NCBI GenBank assembly: GCA_004376375.1
Contig: SOJX01000121.1
Span: 1 to 64,000 of the forward strand
Direction of reading: 5' to 3'
Source: Planctomycetota bacterium
Lineage (GTDB): Bacteria; Planctomycetota; E44-bin39
Length of the DNA: 64,000 nucleotides
This document shows positions 45,391 through 54,931 of the stretch, in pieces. The notes under the pieces were generated by a model that did not search any database, was not told where the DNA came from, and was given only the letters and a program-made list of their open reading frames with translations. The translations under genes and the position numbers were made by a program. Positions within the stretch are counted from its first letter, which is position 1, and every line of letters starts with the position of its first letter.

Positions 45391-47496
45391 CTATTCTTCG
45401 CTTTCGATCCAGGAAACGGAGGAGAAGTCCGTTTCCACTGAAAGCCCGTCGATATTGATGGTTACGCGCTCTTTGGCCTTGTTGATGCGGGTAATGGTGC
45501 CGCTTTTGCGGAAGGGGATTACGTAGACTTCCTCGCCCTTCTTGAGCGAGCGGGCGAAAGCGTCCCGTTTCTGGCCGAGCGGGGTGTGGACGATCTCGTC
45601 CTCGATGGCCTTTTCGAGCGATTCGGCGACGTCCCGTACGGCCTTGGGCGCGTTCTTGAGCTCGCGGGAAAGCGTGAGGATGCGCTCGCGCGCTTTCGTG
45701 AGGAGCTTGTCGATCTCCGCGTCGGCTTCGCGCTCGATAGTTTCTTTCCGGGCGTCGAGCTCATCGAGCTTCTTTCCGGCGGCATCCTTGAGTTCTTCGG
45801 TTTCCATGCTGGTCGCGCGTGCGGCTTCGAGCTGTTTTTCAGCCTTGGAGCGAAGCTCCTCCATTGTGGAGATGAGTTCGCGGCCCTCGTCTGAGCTCCC
45901 CTCCATCCCCTTGCGGGCGGCGGCGATTATGCTCTCGTCGATTCCGAGGCGCTCCGCGATGGAGATCGCGTTCGAGTTGCCGGGCTGGCCGATGGAAAGA
46001 ACGAACGTGGGCGCAAGCGTTTCGACGTCGAACGAAACGGACGCGTTCTCGACCCGGTCCTTGCGGTAGGCGTACGATTTCAATGCGCCCAGATGGGTCG
46101 TGACGAGCGTCTTAACGCCTTTTTCGCGGATCGCGTCCAGTATCGATTCGCCGAGCGCGGCGCCTTCGTCCGGGTCTGTGCCGCTGCCGAGCTCGTCGAT
46201 AAGCGCGAGCATGTCAGGTCCCGCGTCTTTCAGTATCTGGACCAGGTGGGCGACGTGGCTCGAGAAAGTGGATAGCGACTGCTCGATGGACTGTTCGTCG
46301 CCGATGTCGGCGAGTATGTTTCTGAAAAAAGGTATGTGCGAGTCGCGCGAGGCCGGGATATGCATCCCGGAAAGCGCCATTACCGTGCAGAGGCCCGCGG
46401 TCTTCAGCGCGACCGTTTTGCCGCCCGTGTTCGGCCCGGTGATAACGAGCATGTCGAATTCGCGCCCGAGTTTTATCGTTGTAGGCACGACCGCGCTTCT
46501 GAACAGTCCTTCCGAAGTTTCTTTCTTGTCTTTCAGAGCGGCCTGTCTCGCCAGGATCAGCAGGATCGGGTGTCTTGCCTCGTGCAGCTCGAACGGCCCC
46601 TCCCGCGCGATTATCGGCTCATCGCAGAAATGGGCGAGCGCGAAACGCGATTTTGCATAGGTCAGGTCCACCCGCGCGAGTACTTCGCGGAGCCCGGAAA
46701 GCTCGTTCTGTATCGCGAGGATTAATCGCGTAAGCGACCAGAGGACGCGCGTGACTTCGGCGGTCTCCTCGAAGAAGAGCTCGGAAAGCTCGTTTCCCTC
46801 GGCGACGATGTCCTGCGGCTCGATGAAAACGGTCTCGCCGCTCTGCGATTTTCCGTGGATTATGCCGCGCACCATCTGCTTGTTAGTGGACTTTACGGGC
46901 AGGACGAAACGGTTGTCGCGCAGCGTGATGTTGTCGTCCTGAAGGTATTTGCGGATATTACGGCGGCGGATGATGCCGTCGATTTTCTTGCGGAGGCTGC
47001 GTTTGAGGTCGTCGATATCGCGCCTGAGCGCCGAGAGACGGGGCGAGGCGTCGTCGCTAACGCGGCCGCGGCGGTCGATTGCATCCTCTATCGAGCCGAT
47101 TATATTATCGAAGGCGATGCACTTTTCGCCCAGTGCGCGCAGCGCCGGATTGGCCTGTTCGTCGAGACGCAGGAAAAAGGCGCGCAGTTCCTTTGAAGCC
47201 TTAAGGGTGGATTCTATCTCGAGGAGCTGTTTGGCCTCGAGCGGGCGGTTATTATCGACGGCGTCCTTTATATAACCGGATATGTCATGCAGCCCCTGGA
47301 TGGGGATTCGTCTACCGTCGGCGAGGATGCGCTTGAGCTCGCTTGTCTCGCGCAGCGCTGCGGTCGTTTCTTCATAATTTTCAAACGGTATTGCAGCCAG
47401 GGCGGCCGAGCGGCCCAGGACGCTCGAGGCGAAATTCGCGATCTCTCTGCGTACGGTATCGAATTCGAGGATGTTTAGCGTATCTTTATCGATCAT
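45391..47496 (-). CDS. mutS2: MutS2 ATPase lacking the Smr nuclease domain
   Basis: About 701 residues from MIDKDTLN; an ATG nine codons earlier is also possible and neither has a clear Shine-Dalgarno. It contains the MutS core (RDNRFVLPVKSTNKQMVRGI), Walker A GPNTGGKTVALK, Walker B LALIDELGSGTDPDEGAAL, and a long coiled coil. The end is a KOW-like segment GEEVYVIPFRKSGTITRI. MutS2 usually continues about 80 residues to a C-terminal Smr endonuclease domain; here the stop comes first. MutS2 acts on branched DNA and stalled ribosomes in other bacteria. Without Smr it may only bind or remodel. Confidence 0.92.
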   Translation of the reverse strand: MIDKDTLNILEFDTVRREIANFASSVLGRSAALAAIPFENYEETTAALRETSELKRILADGRRIPIQGLHDISGYIKDAVDNNRPLEAKQLLEIESTLKASKELRAFFLRLDEQANPALRALGEKCIAFDNIIGSIEDAIDRRGRVSDDASPRLSALRRDIDDLKRSLRKKIDGIIRRRNIRKYLQDDNITLRDNRFVLPVKSTNKQMVRGIIHGKSQSGETVFIEPQDIVAEGNELSELFFEETAEVTRVLWSLTRLILAIQNELSGLREVLARVDLTYAKSRFALAHFCDEPIIAREGPFELHEARHPILLILARQAALKDKKETSEGLFRSAVVPTTIKLGREFDMLVITGPNTGGKTVALKTAGLCTVMALSGMHIPASRDSHIPFFRNILADIGDEQSIEQSLSTFSSHVAHLVQILKDAGPDMLALIDELGSGTDPDEGAALGESILDAIREKGVKTLVTTHLGALKSYAYRKDRVENASVSFDVETLAPTFVLSIGQPGNSNAISIAERLGIDESIIAAARKGMEGSSDEGRELISTMEELRSKAEKQLEAARATSMETEELKDAAGKKLDELDARKETIEREADAEIDKLLTKARERILTLSRELKNAPKAVRDVAESLEKAIEDEIVHTPLGQKRDAFARSLKKGEEVYVIPFRKSGTITRINKAKERVTINIDGLSVETDFSSVSWIESEE

Positions 47497-47551
47497 GGCG
47501 GAACTATTATACCCGGCGGTCATTCGGAGTCAACTTCATAATGTATATGAT

Positions 47552-47642
47552 AGTAATACCTCAGTTACGGGAGGTAATATGTAGGGGCACGGCGCGCCGT
47601 GCCCCTACAATGCCGCAAATCCCTCCGTGACTGAGGCGTTAC
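47552..47642. mobile_element. MITE-like inverted repeat with 30-bp perfect palindrome
   Basis: Outer inverted arms of ~22 bp (47552-47574 and 47622-47642; core CCTCAGT-ACGG-AGG) enclose a perfect 30-bp palindrome at 47580-47609 centred on GGCGCGCC. No coding capacity. It lies between the divergent mutS2 and carboxypeptidase genes. It could be a miniature element or a repeated palindrome. Confidence 0.6.
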
Positions 47643-47767
47643 ATATGATAATCAACGTACGGGTTTATATAACGGGAAAAGATTATTGGCAAGTAAATCC
47701 GGGAACCTGTATAATCGCCCGCTGTCGGGTCAGCGGAGCATGTAATTCTCTGTAAAGGAAGGTAATT

Positions 47768-49276
47768 ATGGAAGAGAAGCTGAAGGAGCTGAAAAACCGT
47801 TTGCAGGAGATATACGACCTGGAATGTGCGTCGTCGGTCCTCGGATGGGACCAGAACACGTATATGCCGCCGGGAGGAGGGCCGGCCCGCGCGCGACAGC
47901 TTGCGCTGCTGAGGCGGCTTTCGCATGAAAAGTTTTCCTCCCCCGGGATCGGGAAGCTGCTCGATGACCTTCAGCCGTACGAGGAAAGTCAACCGTATGA
48001 CTCCGACGAGGCGAGCCTGATTCGTGTAACCAGGCGGAAATACGAGAAAGCGGTCAAAGTGCCGCCGTCGTTTACGGCGGAAATGGCCCGGCACGGGGCT
48101 TCGTCCCGTAATGCGTGGGTGGAGGCGCGGCCGAAAAACGATTTTTCCATGGTGGAGCCTTACCTCGAGAAATCGCTGGAGCTCAGGCAACAGCTTGCGG
48201 ATTATTTCCCCGGCTATGAGCACGTTATGGACCCGCTGATTGATTATTCCGATTACGGGATGAAAGTTTCGGACATCAAACTGCTTTTCGGCGAGCTGAA
48301 AAAAGAGCTTGTGCCGCTGGCGGAGAAAATCGCTTCGCAGGAGCCGCCTGACGATTCGTGCGCGCGTCAGCATTTTCCCGAAGAAAAACAGCTTATGCTC
48401 GGCCTCGAGGTGGCGAAACGGATCGGATACGATTTTGACCGCGGCCGCGAAGACAAGGCGCCGCACCCGTTCGCAACGCGGTTTTCCATTGATGACGTCA
48501 GGATTACAACGCGTGTACTGGAGGACGATGTCAGGGGCGCGCTATTTGCCACGATGCACGAGTCCGGGCACGCGATGTACGAGCAGGGAGTGAAAAAGGA
48601 ATTCGAAGGCACGCCGCTCGGGCGCGGGACGTCGTCAGGCGTGCACGAGAGCCAGTCGCGGCTGTGGGAAAACCTTGTCGGGCGAAGCCGCGGATGCCTG
48701 AGTTATTTCTACCCGAGAATTCAGGAAGTTTTTCCCGAGCAGCTTGGCTCTGTGCCTCTTGAAACTTTTTACCGCGCCGTTAACAGGGTGAGTTCTTCGC
48801 TTATCCGGGTTTACGCCGACGAGGTGACGTACAACCTGCATGTCATGATACGCTTCGGTCTCGAGATTGAGCTTCTGGAAGGCAACCTGCCGGTGCGCGA
48901 CCTGCCGGAAGCATGGAACGAGGGATACAGGAAAGAGCTTGGCATTACCCCGCCTGACGATAAAGACGGGGTCATGCAGGACATCCACTGGTACGGCGGC
49001 GGTATCGGCGGCGGGTTCCAGGGTTATACGCTCGGCAATATCATGAACGCCCAGTTCTACGAGGCCGTGCTCGCCGCGCACCCGGAGATACGTTCGGAAA
49101 TCGAGAAAGGGAAATTCAGTACCCTGTACGACTGGCTCAGGGAGAATATCTGGCAGCACGGCAGCAAGTTCACGACGCACGAGCTTGTCGAGCGCGTCAC
49201 CGGCGGGCCGATCAGCATCGAGCCGCTGGTGAATTATCTGAAGACGAAATTCGGAGAGATATATAATCTGAAGTAA
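47768..49276 (+). CDS. M32 metallocarboxypeptidase (carboxypeptidase Taq type)
   Basis: 502 residues; AAGGAAGG upstream. The zinc motif HESGHAMYEQG (His264) is the M32 hallmark, with VHESQSRLWENLVGRS as the distal Glu helix. APHPFATRF, VTYNLHVMIRFGLE and IQEVFPEQLG blocks are conserved in carboxypeptidase Taq. Length is normal (about 500). It trims C-terminal residues of peptides in the cytoplasm and has no signal peptide. Confidence 0.95.
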   Translation: MEEKLKELKNRLQEIYDLECASSVLGWDQNTYMPPGGGPARARQLALLRRLSHEKFSSPGIGKLLDDLQPYEESQPYDSDEASLIRVTRRKYEKAVKVPPSFTAEMARHGASSRNAWVEARPKNDFSMVEPYLEKSLELRQQLADYFPGYEHVMDPLIDYSDYGMKVSDIKLLFGELKKELVPLAEKIASQEPPDDSCARQHFPEEKQLMLGLEVAKRIGYDFDRGREDKAPHPFATRFSIDDVRITTRVLEDDVRGALFATMHESGHAMYEQGVKKEFEGTPLGRGTSSGVHESQSRLWENLVGRSRGCLSYFYPRIQEVFPEQLGSVPLETFYRAVNRVSSSLIRVYADEVTYNLHVMIRFGLEIELLEGNLPVRDLPEAWNEGYRKELGITPPDDKDGVMQDIHWYGGGIGGGFQGYTLGNIMNAQFYEAVLAAHPEIRSEIEKGKFSTLYDWLRENIWQHGSKFTTHELVERVTGGPISIEPLVNYLKTKFGEIYNLK

Positions 49277-49278
49277 AA

Positions 49279-49416
49279 AGTATGAAGTATGAAGGATGAA
49301 AAAAGAGAAGAGTGAAGTATGAAATGATAATTTGTTTAGCTGTCGAGCGTAACCAGACCGGTTTGATCGACGCGTTTTGATATTCAATCGAAAATCGACA
49401 ATCGTAAATCGAAAAT
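49279..49416. repeat. Heptamer repeat cluster E
   Basis: Two families side by side: TATGAAG-type units (49279-49330) and AATCGAA/AATCGAC units (49385-49416). They fill the convergent gap between the carboxypeptidase and serpin stop codons. Confidence 0.7.
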
Positions 49417-49417
49417 C

Positions 49418-50701
49418 CTATTGCGTCGGATCCTCGACGCGGCCCATGAAGAGAATCGTGCCGCTCGCGTTGTGGCGGATTATGAATACAAATGGATGGT
49501 CGACGATAAACGAAGGCGGCATGCTTGTCGTGCCGATTATCACGCCCGTCGCCGCGGCCGCCTCGGTGCCTTCCTCGTTTACCTTCACCCACGCCTTGTG
49601 GACCACGTCTGAAATGTAGAGTTGCTCGATGCCGCCGTTGATGCCGGAAAAGTCGGCCAACCCCTCGTCGAACGCGGTCGGCATCCCGAGCGCCGACAGC
49701 ACGCTGTTGAGGTTAAACTCGCTTGTGAACTCGAACTTCGGAAGTGCTATCTCGGCGAGCTTGCATTTGCTCATGCTGTCTATCCAGCTTGTGATGTTTG
49801 CATAGGTCAGGCTGCTTTCCAGCGCCGGGAGCCCGTCCGCGTCGCTTGGCAGGAAGATGAACATTGAGAAGACGTCTTTCACGTACGGGAGTTCGAGTAC
49901 GGAAACTGCGCCGTCGCTGAAGAAGTTTACTTTCTTCTGGTCTTCCAGCAGGTCCATGTGCATCATGTCGGCGGTCACGCTCGTGGTTGAAGACGTGTTG
50001 AACGTGTCCTGCGTCGTGTCGGCCGGGTCGAACTTCTCTTTCCAGTCGCTCTTGAAGTAGATCGCGTTGGTGAGCACGAGCCGCGTGAGCGCGTCGATCG
50101 AGCCCGGCGGGAGCAGGTCGACGATTTTGCCGTTGGTCTGGTCCTCGACCCATGTGTTTATGGTCTGGCGCGCGGCCTCGGCCGCGCTTATGAAATCGAC
50201 CTCGTTCAGCGGCGCCTCGTAATGCTCGGCGAGCAGGTCGAGGAACGCTTGGACAAAAGAATATCCCTGCTGCCCCCAGAGCGCGTTCGCGATTGCCAGC
50301 TGGGTTTTGCTTCTATCGGTGACGAGGATTTCGACGAGCTTGGCGGTGTTTATATGCAGTTCCTCGTCGGGGAGCGTGAAGCGGAGCGTGTTTCTCATCT
50401 CGGTCGCGGTGTCGCCGACCGCGCCGGCGTATGTCATTGAGAGCGCGGTCGAGATGCTCGCGGGCGAGAAGAAGAGGTTGCCGCCCGTGGCCTTGAGCTG
50501 GCCGTAGAGGTCGCACGCGAACTCGTTGTTGGCGTCGGCGACTTCGATTAATTCCGGGTCGATGTTTGCAGGGTTGTCGTACTTGCAGTCGTAGGTGATA
50601 AAAAGGTCCGGCGGGTAAATTTTGTCCTTGTCTTTCCTGCTGCATCCGCAATAAAAAACGACGGCCAGAAGCGCCGCCAGTAATGCAATTCTCATTTTCA
50701 T
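49418..50701 (-). CDS. Secreted lipoprotein-type serpin (serine protease inhibitor)
   Basis: 427 residues with an N-terminal lipoprotein-like signal (LLAVVFYCGC, Cys20). The serpin core is intact: NEFACDLYGQL, NLFFSPASISTALSMTYAGA, LVLTNAIYFKSDW, and the C-terminal DHPFVFIIRHNASGTILFMGRV. The hinge of the reactive loop is EEGTEAAAATG, the small-residue pattern of inhibitory serpins. Aligning the loop length with antitrypsin puts the scissile bond at Thr-Ser (IIGTT|SMPP); this P1 call is inference. It likely blocks serine (or cysteine) proteases at the envelope. Confidence 0.93.
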   Translation of the reverse strand: MKMRIALLAALLAVVFYCGCSRKDKDKIYPPDLFITYDCKYDNPANIDPELIEVADANNEFACDLYGQLKATGGNLFFSPASISTALSMTYAGAVGDTATEMRNTLRFTLPDEELHINTAKLVEILVTDRSKTQLAIANALWGQQGYSFVQAFLDLLAEHYEAPLNEVDFISAAEAARQTINTWVEDQTNGKIVDLLPPGSIDALTRLVLTNAIYFKSDWKEKFDPADTTQDTFNTSSTTSVTADMMHMDLLEDQKKVNFFSDGAVSVLELPYVKDVFSMFIFLPSDADGLPALESSLTYANITSWIDSMSKCKLAEIALPKFEFTSEFNLNSVLSALGMPTAFDEGLADFSGINGGIEQLYISDVVHKAWVKVNEEGTEAAAATGVIIGTTSMPPSFIVDHPFVFIIRHNASGTILFMGRVEDPTQ

Positions 50702-50859
50702 TTCAGCCTCCCCGAACGGATTACGTGGTTTTCAGGGAACGGATACGACACATTATGTATATTACTATTATTATGCAGAAAAAGGGGGAAATTTCACGAA
50801 AAAAATGTTTGATTCCAATACGTCATTCCGGCGAAGAAATTATATTATATTTATTAATT

Positions 50860-50901
50860 GCCGCAGGCTTCGCCTGCGGCCGACAGGCAGAAATGCCTGT
50901 C
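50860..50901. repeat. Double hairpin element
   Basis: Two adjacent perfect hairpins: GCCGCAGGC-TTC-GCCTGCGGC (50860-50880) and GACAGGCA-GAAA-TGCCTGTC (50882-50901). They lie in the 289-bp gap upstream of the serpin. No gene otherwise in the gap. Confidence 0.65.
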
Positions 50902-50943
50902 CCACGATTCTAAGGAGCTTCGCGCATTATTTAATTAATAAAA

Positions 50944-50975
50944 CCTTATCCCTTACCCCGTATCCCTTATCCCCT
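50944..50975. repeat. Heptamer repeat cluster F
   Basis: Units CCTTATC, CCTTACC, CCGTATC, CCTTATC in tandem, just 3' of the STN-domain gene. Confidence 0.65.
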
Positions 50976-50990
50976 TTTATTTAAGAATTA

Positions 50991-51593
50991 CTACTCTTCG
51001 GGGTTGAAAATCTTGATGTCGGGTCCCTTGAAGTGCGGCGGGCGGATAAGGAACTCCGCGAGGTCGATGAGGATGAAATCGTTCGTCTTTTCTTCCTGGA
51101 CTTCATCTTCCGTCCCGATGTAAAGCACGTCGTCGCGGAACTTCCAGGAGACATCGCCCGCCTGGTCGCAGATAAGGTTGATGACGTTGATTACTTTCAG
51201 GTCCTTGACCTGAAGGTTTACGGTCTTGTCGATCTCGCTCAGGTCGCTGGAGACGACGATGTTGAGGCCGGTAACGTCGGCGATAAATGTAAATACTTCG
51301 GTCAGGGAGGTGTCTCTGAAGTTGACTGAAATCTTCCGCGTTTCCATGACGCGCGCGATCCTCGCGGTCTCCGGCGAATAGTTTTCCTTCTCTATCGGAA
51401 TCCTGAGCCAGCGGCCGCAGAAGATGTCCGCATCCTCGCCCGCGAGTTCGAGGATGAGCTCGATAAGCTCTTCGCGGTCGATGCCGGCGTATTCTTCTTC
51501 CTCGTCTTCGAAGGTGATGCCCTGCGCGAATACGTCGGGCGTCGTGAAGAATGCAATAAGGAGGAAAACCAGAAATGAAATTATGAAACGCAT
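50991..51593 (-). CDS. Periplasmic STN/secretin N-domain-like protein
   Basis: 200 residues from the ATG behind GGAGA; this start gives a clean signal peptide (FIISFLVFLLIAFFTTPDVFAQG). After an acidic linker comes an STN-like domain (about 85-165: ISVNFRDTSLTEVFTFIADVTGLNIVVSSDLSE...VINLICDQAGDVSWKFRDDVLYIG). This beta-alpha-beta module is found in secretins and TonB receptors. No beta-barrel follows, so it is a free periplasmic domain, perhaps a partner of a type II or IV pilus secretin encoded elsewhere. Confidence 0.7.
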   Translation of the reverse strand: MRFIISFLVFLLIAFFTTPDVFAQGITFEDEEEEYAGIDREELIELILELAGEDADIFCGRWLRIPIEKENYSPETARIARVMETRKISVNFRDTSLTEVFTFIADVTGLNIVVSSDLSEIDKTVNLQVKDLKVINVINLICDQAGDVSWKFRDDVLYIGTEDEVQEEKTNDFILIDLAEFLIRPPHFKGPDIKIFNPEE

Positions 51594-51686
51594 GACAAAT
51601 TCTCCAGTTCTCATCTTCGGCAAATATATTATAGCATGGACCGGAGGACGTGCAAGCGGATTTGCGGCACAGGGGTTTTCCTGCGG

Positions 51687-52697
51687 TCAGGTCTTATTTT
51701 CGGCAGGTTCCGCGCCGATGCAGCTTTCGCCTTCCGGGTGGGTTTCGTCGCAGCAGGGGCCGGAGCTTTCGAACTGGAGCGCGGTATGGCCTATCCTGTA
51801 TTCGTCGCAGAGAAATGTTTCGATTTTTTCCCGCAGCCCGCCGATGCTTTTTATGCTGGTTTCGGGCTCGACGGTCGCGTGCGCGGTGAGGGAGTACATG
51901 CTTGACGTTATTTCCCACACGTGGATGTCGTGCCAGCCCTTTATATCGGGGAACTTTTCCTGAAGGACTTTTTCCAGATCGGCAACGTCGATATGCTTCG
52001 GGGTCGCTTCCAGGAGGACGTTGATGGAATCCCGCAGCAGTTTGTACGACCAGATTCCTATGAGCAGCGCTATCAGCGCGCTGAGTATCGAGTCGATCCG
52101 CCACCAGCCGGTGAAGTGGATTGCTATCGCACCGCCGACGATGGCGACCGAGGATAAGGTGTCGCCGACCATGTGGAGGAACGCGCTTTTCACGTTCAGG
52201 TCGTCCTTGCCCACCCCGGCAAGGAGCAGCGCAGATATCAGGTTCACGACGAGGCCGACAACGGCGATGATAAGCATCGGCAGCTCGAGAATTTTCTCCG
52301 GCGTTATGAATCTTACAACAGCTTCGTAAAGGATGTAGACCGTAACGCCGAGCAGCACGAGCCCGTTAATGAAAGCTGCGAGGATTTCTATCCGGTAATA
52401 GCCGAAACTGCGCTTGTCCGTCGACGGCTTGCAGGCGAGCCGGATCGCGAAGTAACTCAGCGCGAGCGCGAAGAAGTGAGTGAACATGTGGCCGGCGTCG
52501 CTTACCAGCGCAAGGCTGTTGACCAGGATGCCGCCTACGACCTCCGCGATCATCGTGGTCCCGGTAAGAATCATGGACGCCATCAGACGCTTGCGCTCGG
52601 TTCCGCGGTGGACGTGCGAGTGGTCGTGCGAGTGGCCGTGGGAGTGTCCGTGGCTGTGCTTGTCTTCTATGATTTCGGGTCGGTGCTCGTGTTTCAT
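51687..52697 (-). CDS. Cation diffusion facilitator (zinc/cation exporter)
   Basis: 336 residues from MKHEHRPEII; translation further upstream is not family-like. A His-rich N-terminus (HSHGHSHGHSHDHSH) precedes six membrane helices. Zinc-site residues are seen in NSLALVSDAGHMFTHF and in FLHMVGDTLSSV. The C-terminal CDF domain (GWHDIHVWEITSSMYSLTAHA) ends with a Cys-rich tail (GPCCDETH). Members export Zn2+, Cd2+ or Co2+ in exchange for protons. Divergent to glnS. Confidence 0.92.
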   Translation of the reverse strand: MKHEHRPEIIEDKHSHGHSHGHSHDHSHVHRGTERKRLMASMILTGTTMIAEVVGGILVNSLALVSDAGHMFTHFFALALSYFAIRLACKPSTDKRSFGYYRIEILAAFINGLVLLGVTVYILYEAVVRFITPEKILELPMLIIAVVGLVVNLISALLLAGVGKDDLNVKSAFLHMVGDTLSSVAIVGGAIAIHFTGWWRIDSILSALIALLIGIWSYKLLRDSINVLLEATPKHIDVADLEKVLQEKFPDIKGWHDIHVWEITSSMYSLTAHATVEPETSIKSIGGLREKIETFLCDEYRIGHTALQFESSGPCCDETHPEGESCIGAEPAENKT

Positions 52698-52847
52698 TTC
52701 TGAGTCCCGGGTGTGATAAAGGTTGTGAGCAGGTATTATAATAATCATCTTCCGGGTATTCAACAGGTAATGCCCGGATTTCAGCATAAGCTTGACTGTG
52801 GTTTCGTGAAGGATTATAATCTCCTCTGTTTTCGACAGGAGCGAAAA

Positions 52848-54542
52848 ATGGATACGGAAGATAAAGAACAGAGCCGCGATTTTATTCGGGATATAATCGA
52901 CGACGACCTGAAGACGGGCAAGTACGAGGGGAGGGTGCATACCCGTTTCCCGCCCGAGCCGAACGGGTACCTCCACATCGGGCACGGGAAGGCGATCTGC
53001 CTGAATTTCGGCATCGCGGAGCAGTACGGCGGTTTGTGCAACCTGAGGTTCGACGACACCAACCCGACCAGGGAGGGGGAGGAATACGTCCAGTCGATTA
53101 TCGAAGATATAAAATGGCTCGGCTTCGACTGGGAGGACAGGCTGTATTTCGCGTCCGATTATTTCGACCAGATGTACGAGTATGCCGTGCAGCTCGTGAA
53201 AGACGGCAAGGCTTACGTGGACGACCTGAACGCGGAAGAGATAAGCGAGCACCGCGGAACCCTGACTTCGCCGGGAAAGAACAGCCCGTACCGCGACCGC
53301 CCGGTCGAAGAGAACCTAAACCTGCTGGAGAAAATGAAGGCAGGCGAGTTCGGGGACGGGGAGAAAGTGCTCCGCGCCAGGATCGACATGGCGCACCCGA
53401 ACATGAACATGCGCGACCCGGTCATGTACAGGATTCTGCACGCCGCGCATCACCGGACCGGCGACAAGTGGTGCATCTATCCGATGTACGACTGGGCGCA
53501 CGGGCTCGAGGATTCGATCGAGAAAATTACCCATTCGATCTGCTCGCTGGAGTTCGAGAACCACCGCCCGCTGTACGACTGGTTCCTCGACGAGCTGGGC
53601 GTTTATCACCCGCAGCAGATCGAGTTCGCCCGCCTGAATCTTTCCTACACCATAATGAGCAAGCGCAAGCTGATAAGACTGGTGGAGGAGGGAGACGTCA
53701 GCGGCTGGGACGATCCGCGTATGCCGACCATCAGCGGGATAAGGAGACGCGGCTACTCGCCGGAATCGATACGCAGTTTCTGCAGGCGCATCGGCGTGGC
53801 GAAGTTCAACAGCACGATTTCCCTCGAGCTTCTGGAACACTGCGTGCGGCAGGATTTGAATAAAACTTCTCTGCGCTTCATGGGCGTCCTTCGCCCGCTC
53901 AAAGTGGTGATCGATAACTATCCTGAAGGCCAGGTCGAGGAGCTCGACGCGGTAAACAATCCCGAAGACCCCGACGCGGGTACGCGCAAGGTCCCGTTTT
54001 CGAAAGTATTGTATATCGAGCGCGAAGACTTCATGGAAGACCCGCCGAAGAAGTTTTACCGCCTGTCGCCCGGCCGGGAAGTGCGGCTGAGGTACGCATA
54101 TTTCGTTACCTGCACCGATGTAGTAAAAGATGAAAACGGCGAAGTAATTGAGGTCCATTGCACGTACGACCCTGCAACCCGCGGCGGTGATTCGCCGGAC
54201 GGGCGCAAAGTCAAGTCGACGCTGCACTGGGTATCGGCCGAACGTGCCCTCGACGCCGAGGTCCGGCTTTACGACAAGCTTTTTACGGTCGAAGACCCTC
54301 TCGGGCAGAAGGACGCGGACTTCAGGGATTTCCTTAACCCTGATTCACTTGAAATATTAAAGTCGTGCAAAGCAGAGCCTGCCGCCGGAAATCTGAAGCC
54401 TTTCGACCGGATACAGTTCGAGCGCATCGGCTACTTCTGCGTCGACCCCGACTCGGCTGAAGAAAAACCCGTTTTCAACCGCGCGGTCGGCCTGCGCGAC
54501 ACCTGGGCCAGAATCCAGAAACAGCAGAAAAAGAAAAAATAG
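52848..54542 (+). CDS. glnS: Glutaminyl-tRNA synthetase
   Basis: 564 residues from [10 protein letters not shown] behind AGGAG. Class I signature [14 protein letters not shown] near the N-terminus and MSKR (KMSKS-type) in [29 protein letters not shown] and the GlnRS-specific [19 protein letters not shown] and [15 protein letters not shown] blocks are present, as is the C-terminal beta-barrel anticodon domain. It charges tRNA-Gln directly. The tail is slightly lysine-rich. Confidence 0.96.
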   Translation: MDTEDKEQSRDFIRDIIDDDLKTGKYEGRVHTRFPPEPNGYLHIGHGKAICLNFGIAEQYGGLCNLRFDDTNPTREGEEYVQSIIEDIKWLGFDWEDRLYFASDYFDQMYEYAVQLVKDGKAYVDDLNAEEISEHRGTLTSPGKNSPYRDRPVEENLNLLEKMKAGEFGDGEKVLRARIDMAHPNMNMRDPVMYRILHAAHHRTGDKWCIYPMYDWAHGLEDSIEKITHSICSLEFENHRPLYDWFLDELGVYHPQQIEFARLNLSYTIMSKRKLIRLVEEGDVSGWDDPRMPTISGIRRRGYSPESIRSFCRRIGVAKFNSTISLELLEHCVRQDLNKTSLRFMGVLRPLKVVIDNYPEGQVEELDAVNNPEDPDAGTRKVPFSKVLYIEREDFMEDPPKKFYRLSPGREVRLRYAYFVTCTDVVKDENGEVIEVHCTYDPATRGGDSPDGRKVKSTLHWVSAERALDAEVRLYDKLFTVEDPLGQKDADFRDFLNPDSLEILKSCKAEPAAGNLKPFDRIQFERIGYFCVDPDSAEEKPVFNRAVGLRDTWARIQKQQKKKK

Positions 54543-54676
54543 CTTCTGCCTGCCTCCCAATCCTGAGCGCCGGTTCCATCAAAACAGTCAGAAATTGCTG
54601 CATTCTGTTTGCTTTTGCCGTATATTGAAAGACAGCTCTCTGCAGGAATCTACAGAGAGCCGTTATTTCTTCACAG

Positions 54677-54750
54677 TACGCCGGAGAGGAGTCGAACCCC
54701 CAACCTTCTGATCCGTAGTCAGATGCTCTATCCAATTGAGCTACCGGCGC
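54677..54750 (-). tRNA. tRNA-Arg (anticodon ACG)
   Basis: 74 nt: acceptor GCGCCGG with CCGGCGT, D-arm GCTC/GAGC, anticodon stem TCTGA/TCAGA with loop CTACGGA, T-loop TTCGACT. CCA not encoded. Convergent with glnS. Confidence 0.95.
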
Positions 54751-54931
54751 AATTTTTTATTTATTTTATATGCGCAGAATATTATATCTCTTTACCCGAA
54801 AAAGGCAAGGGCAAATATAACCGATCCCTCCACTGGATAAGACGAAACTCCTTGAATGGTGTTGTGTTTAACCTTATGATGGTTGTGATTATGGCGTTTC
54901 GACTCGGGTCCGCACCGCGTAAGGATTGGAA

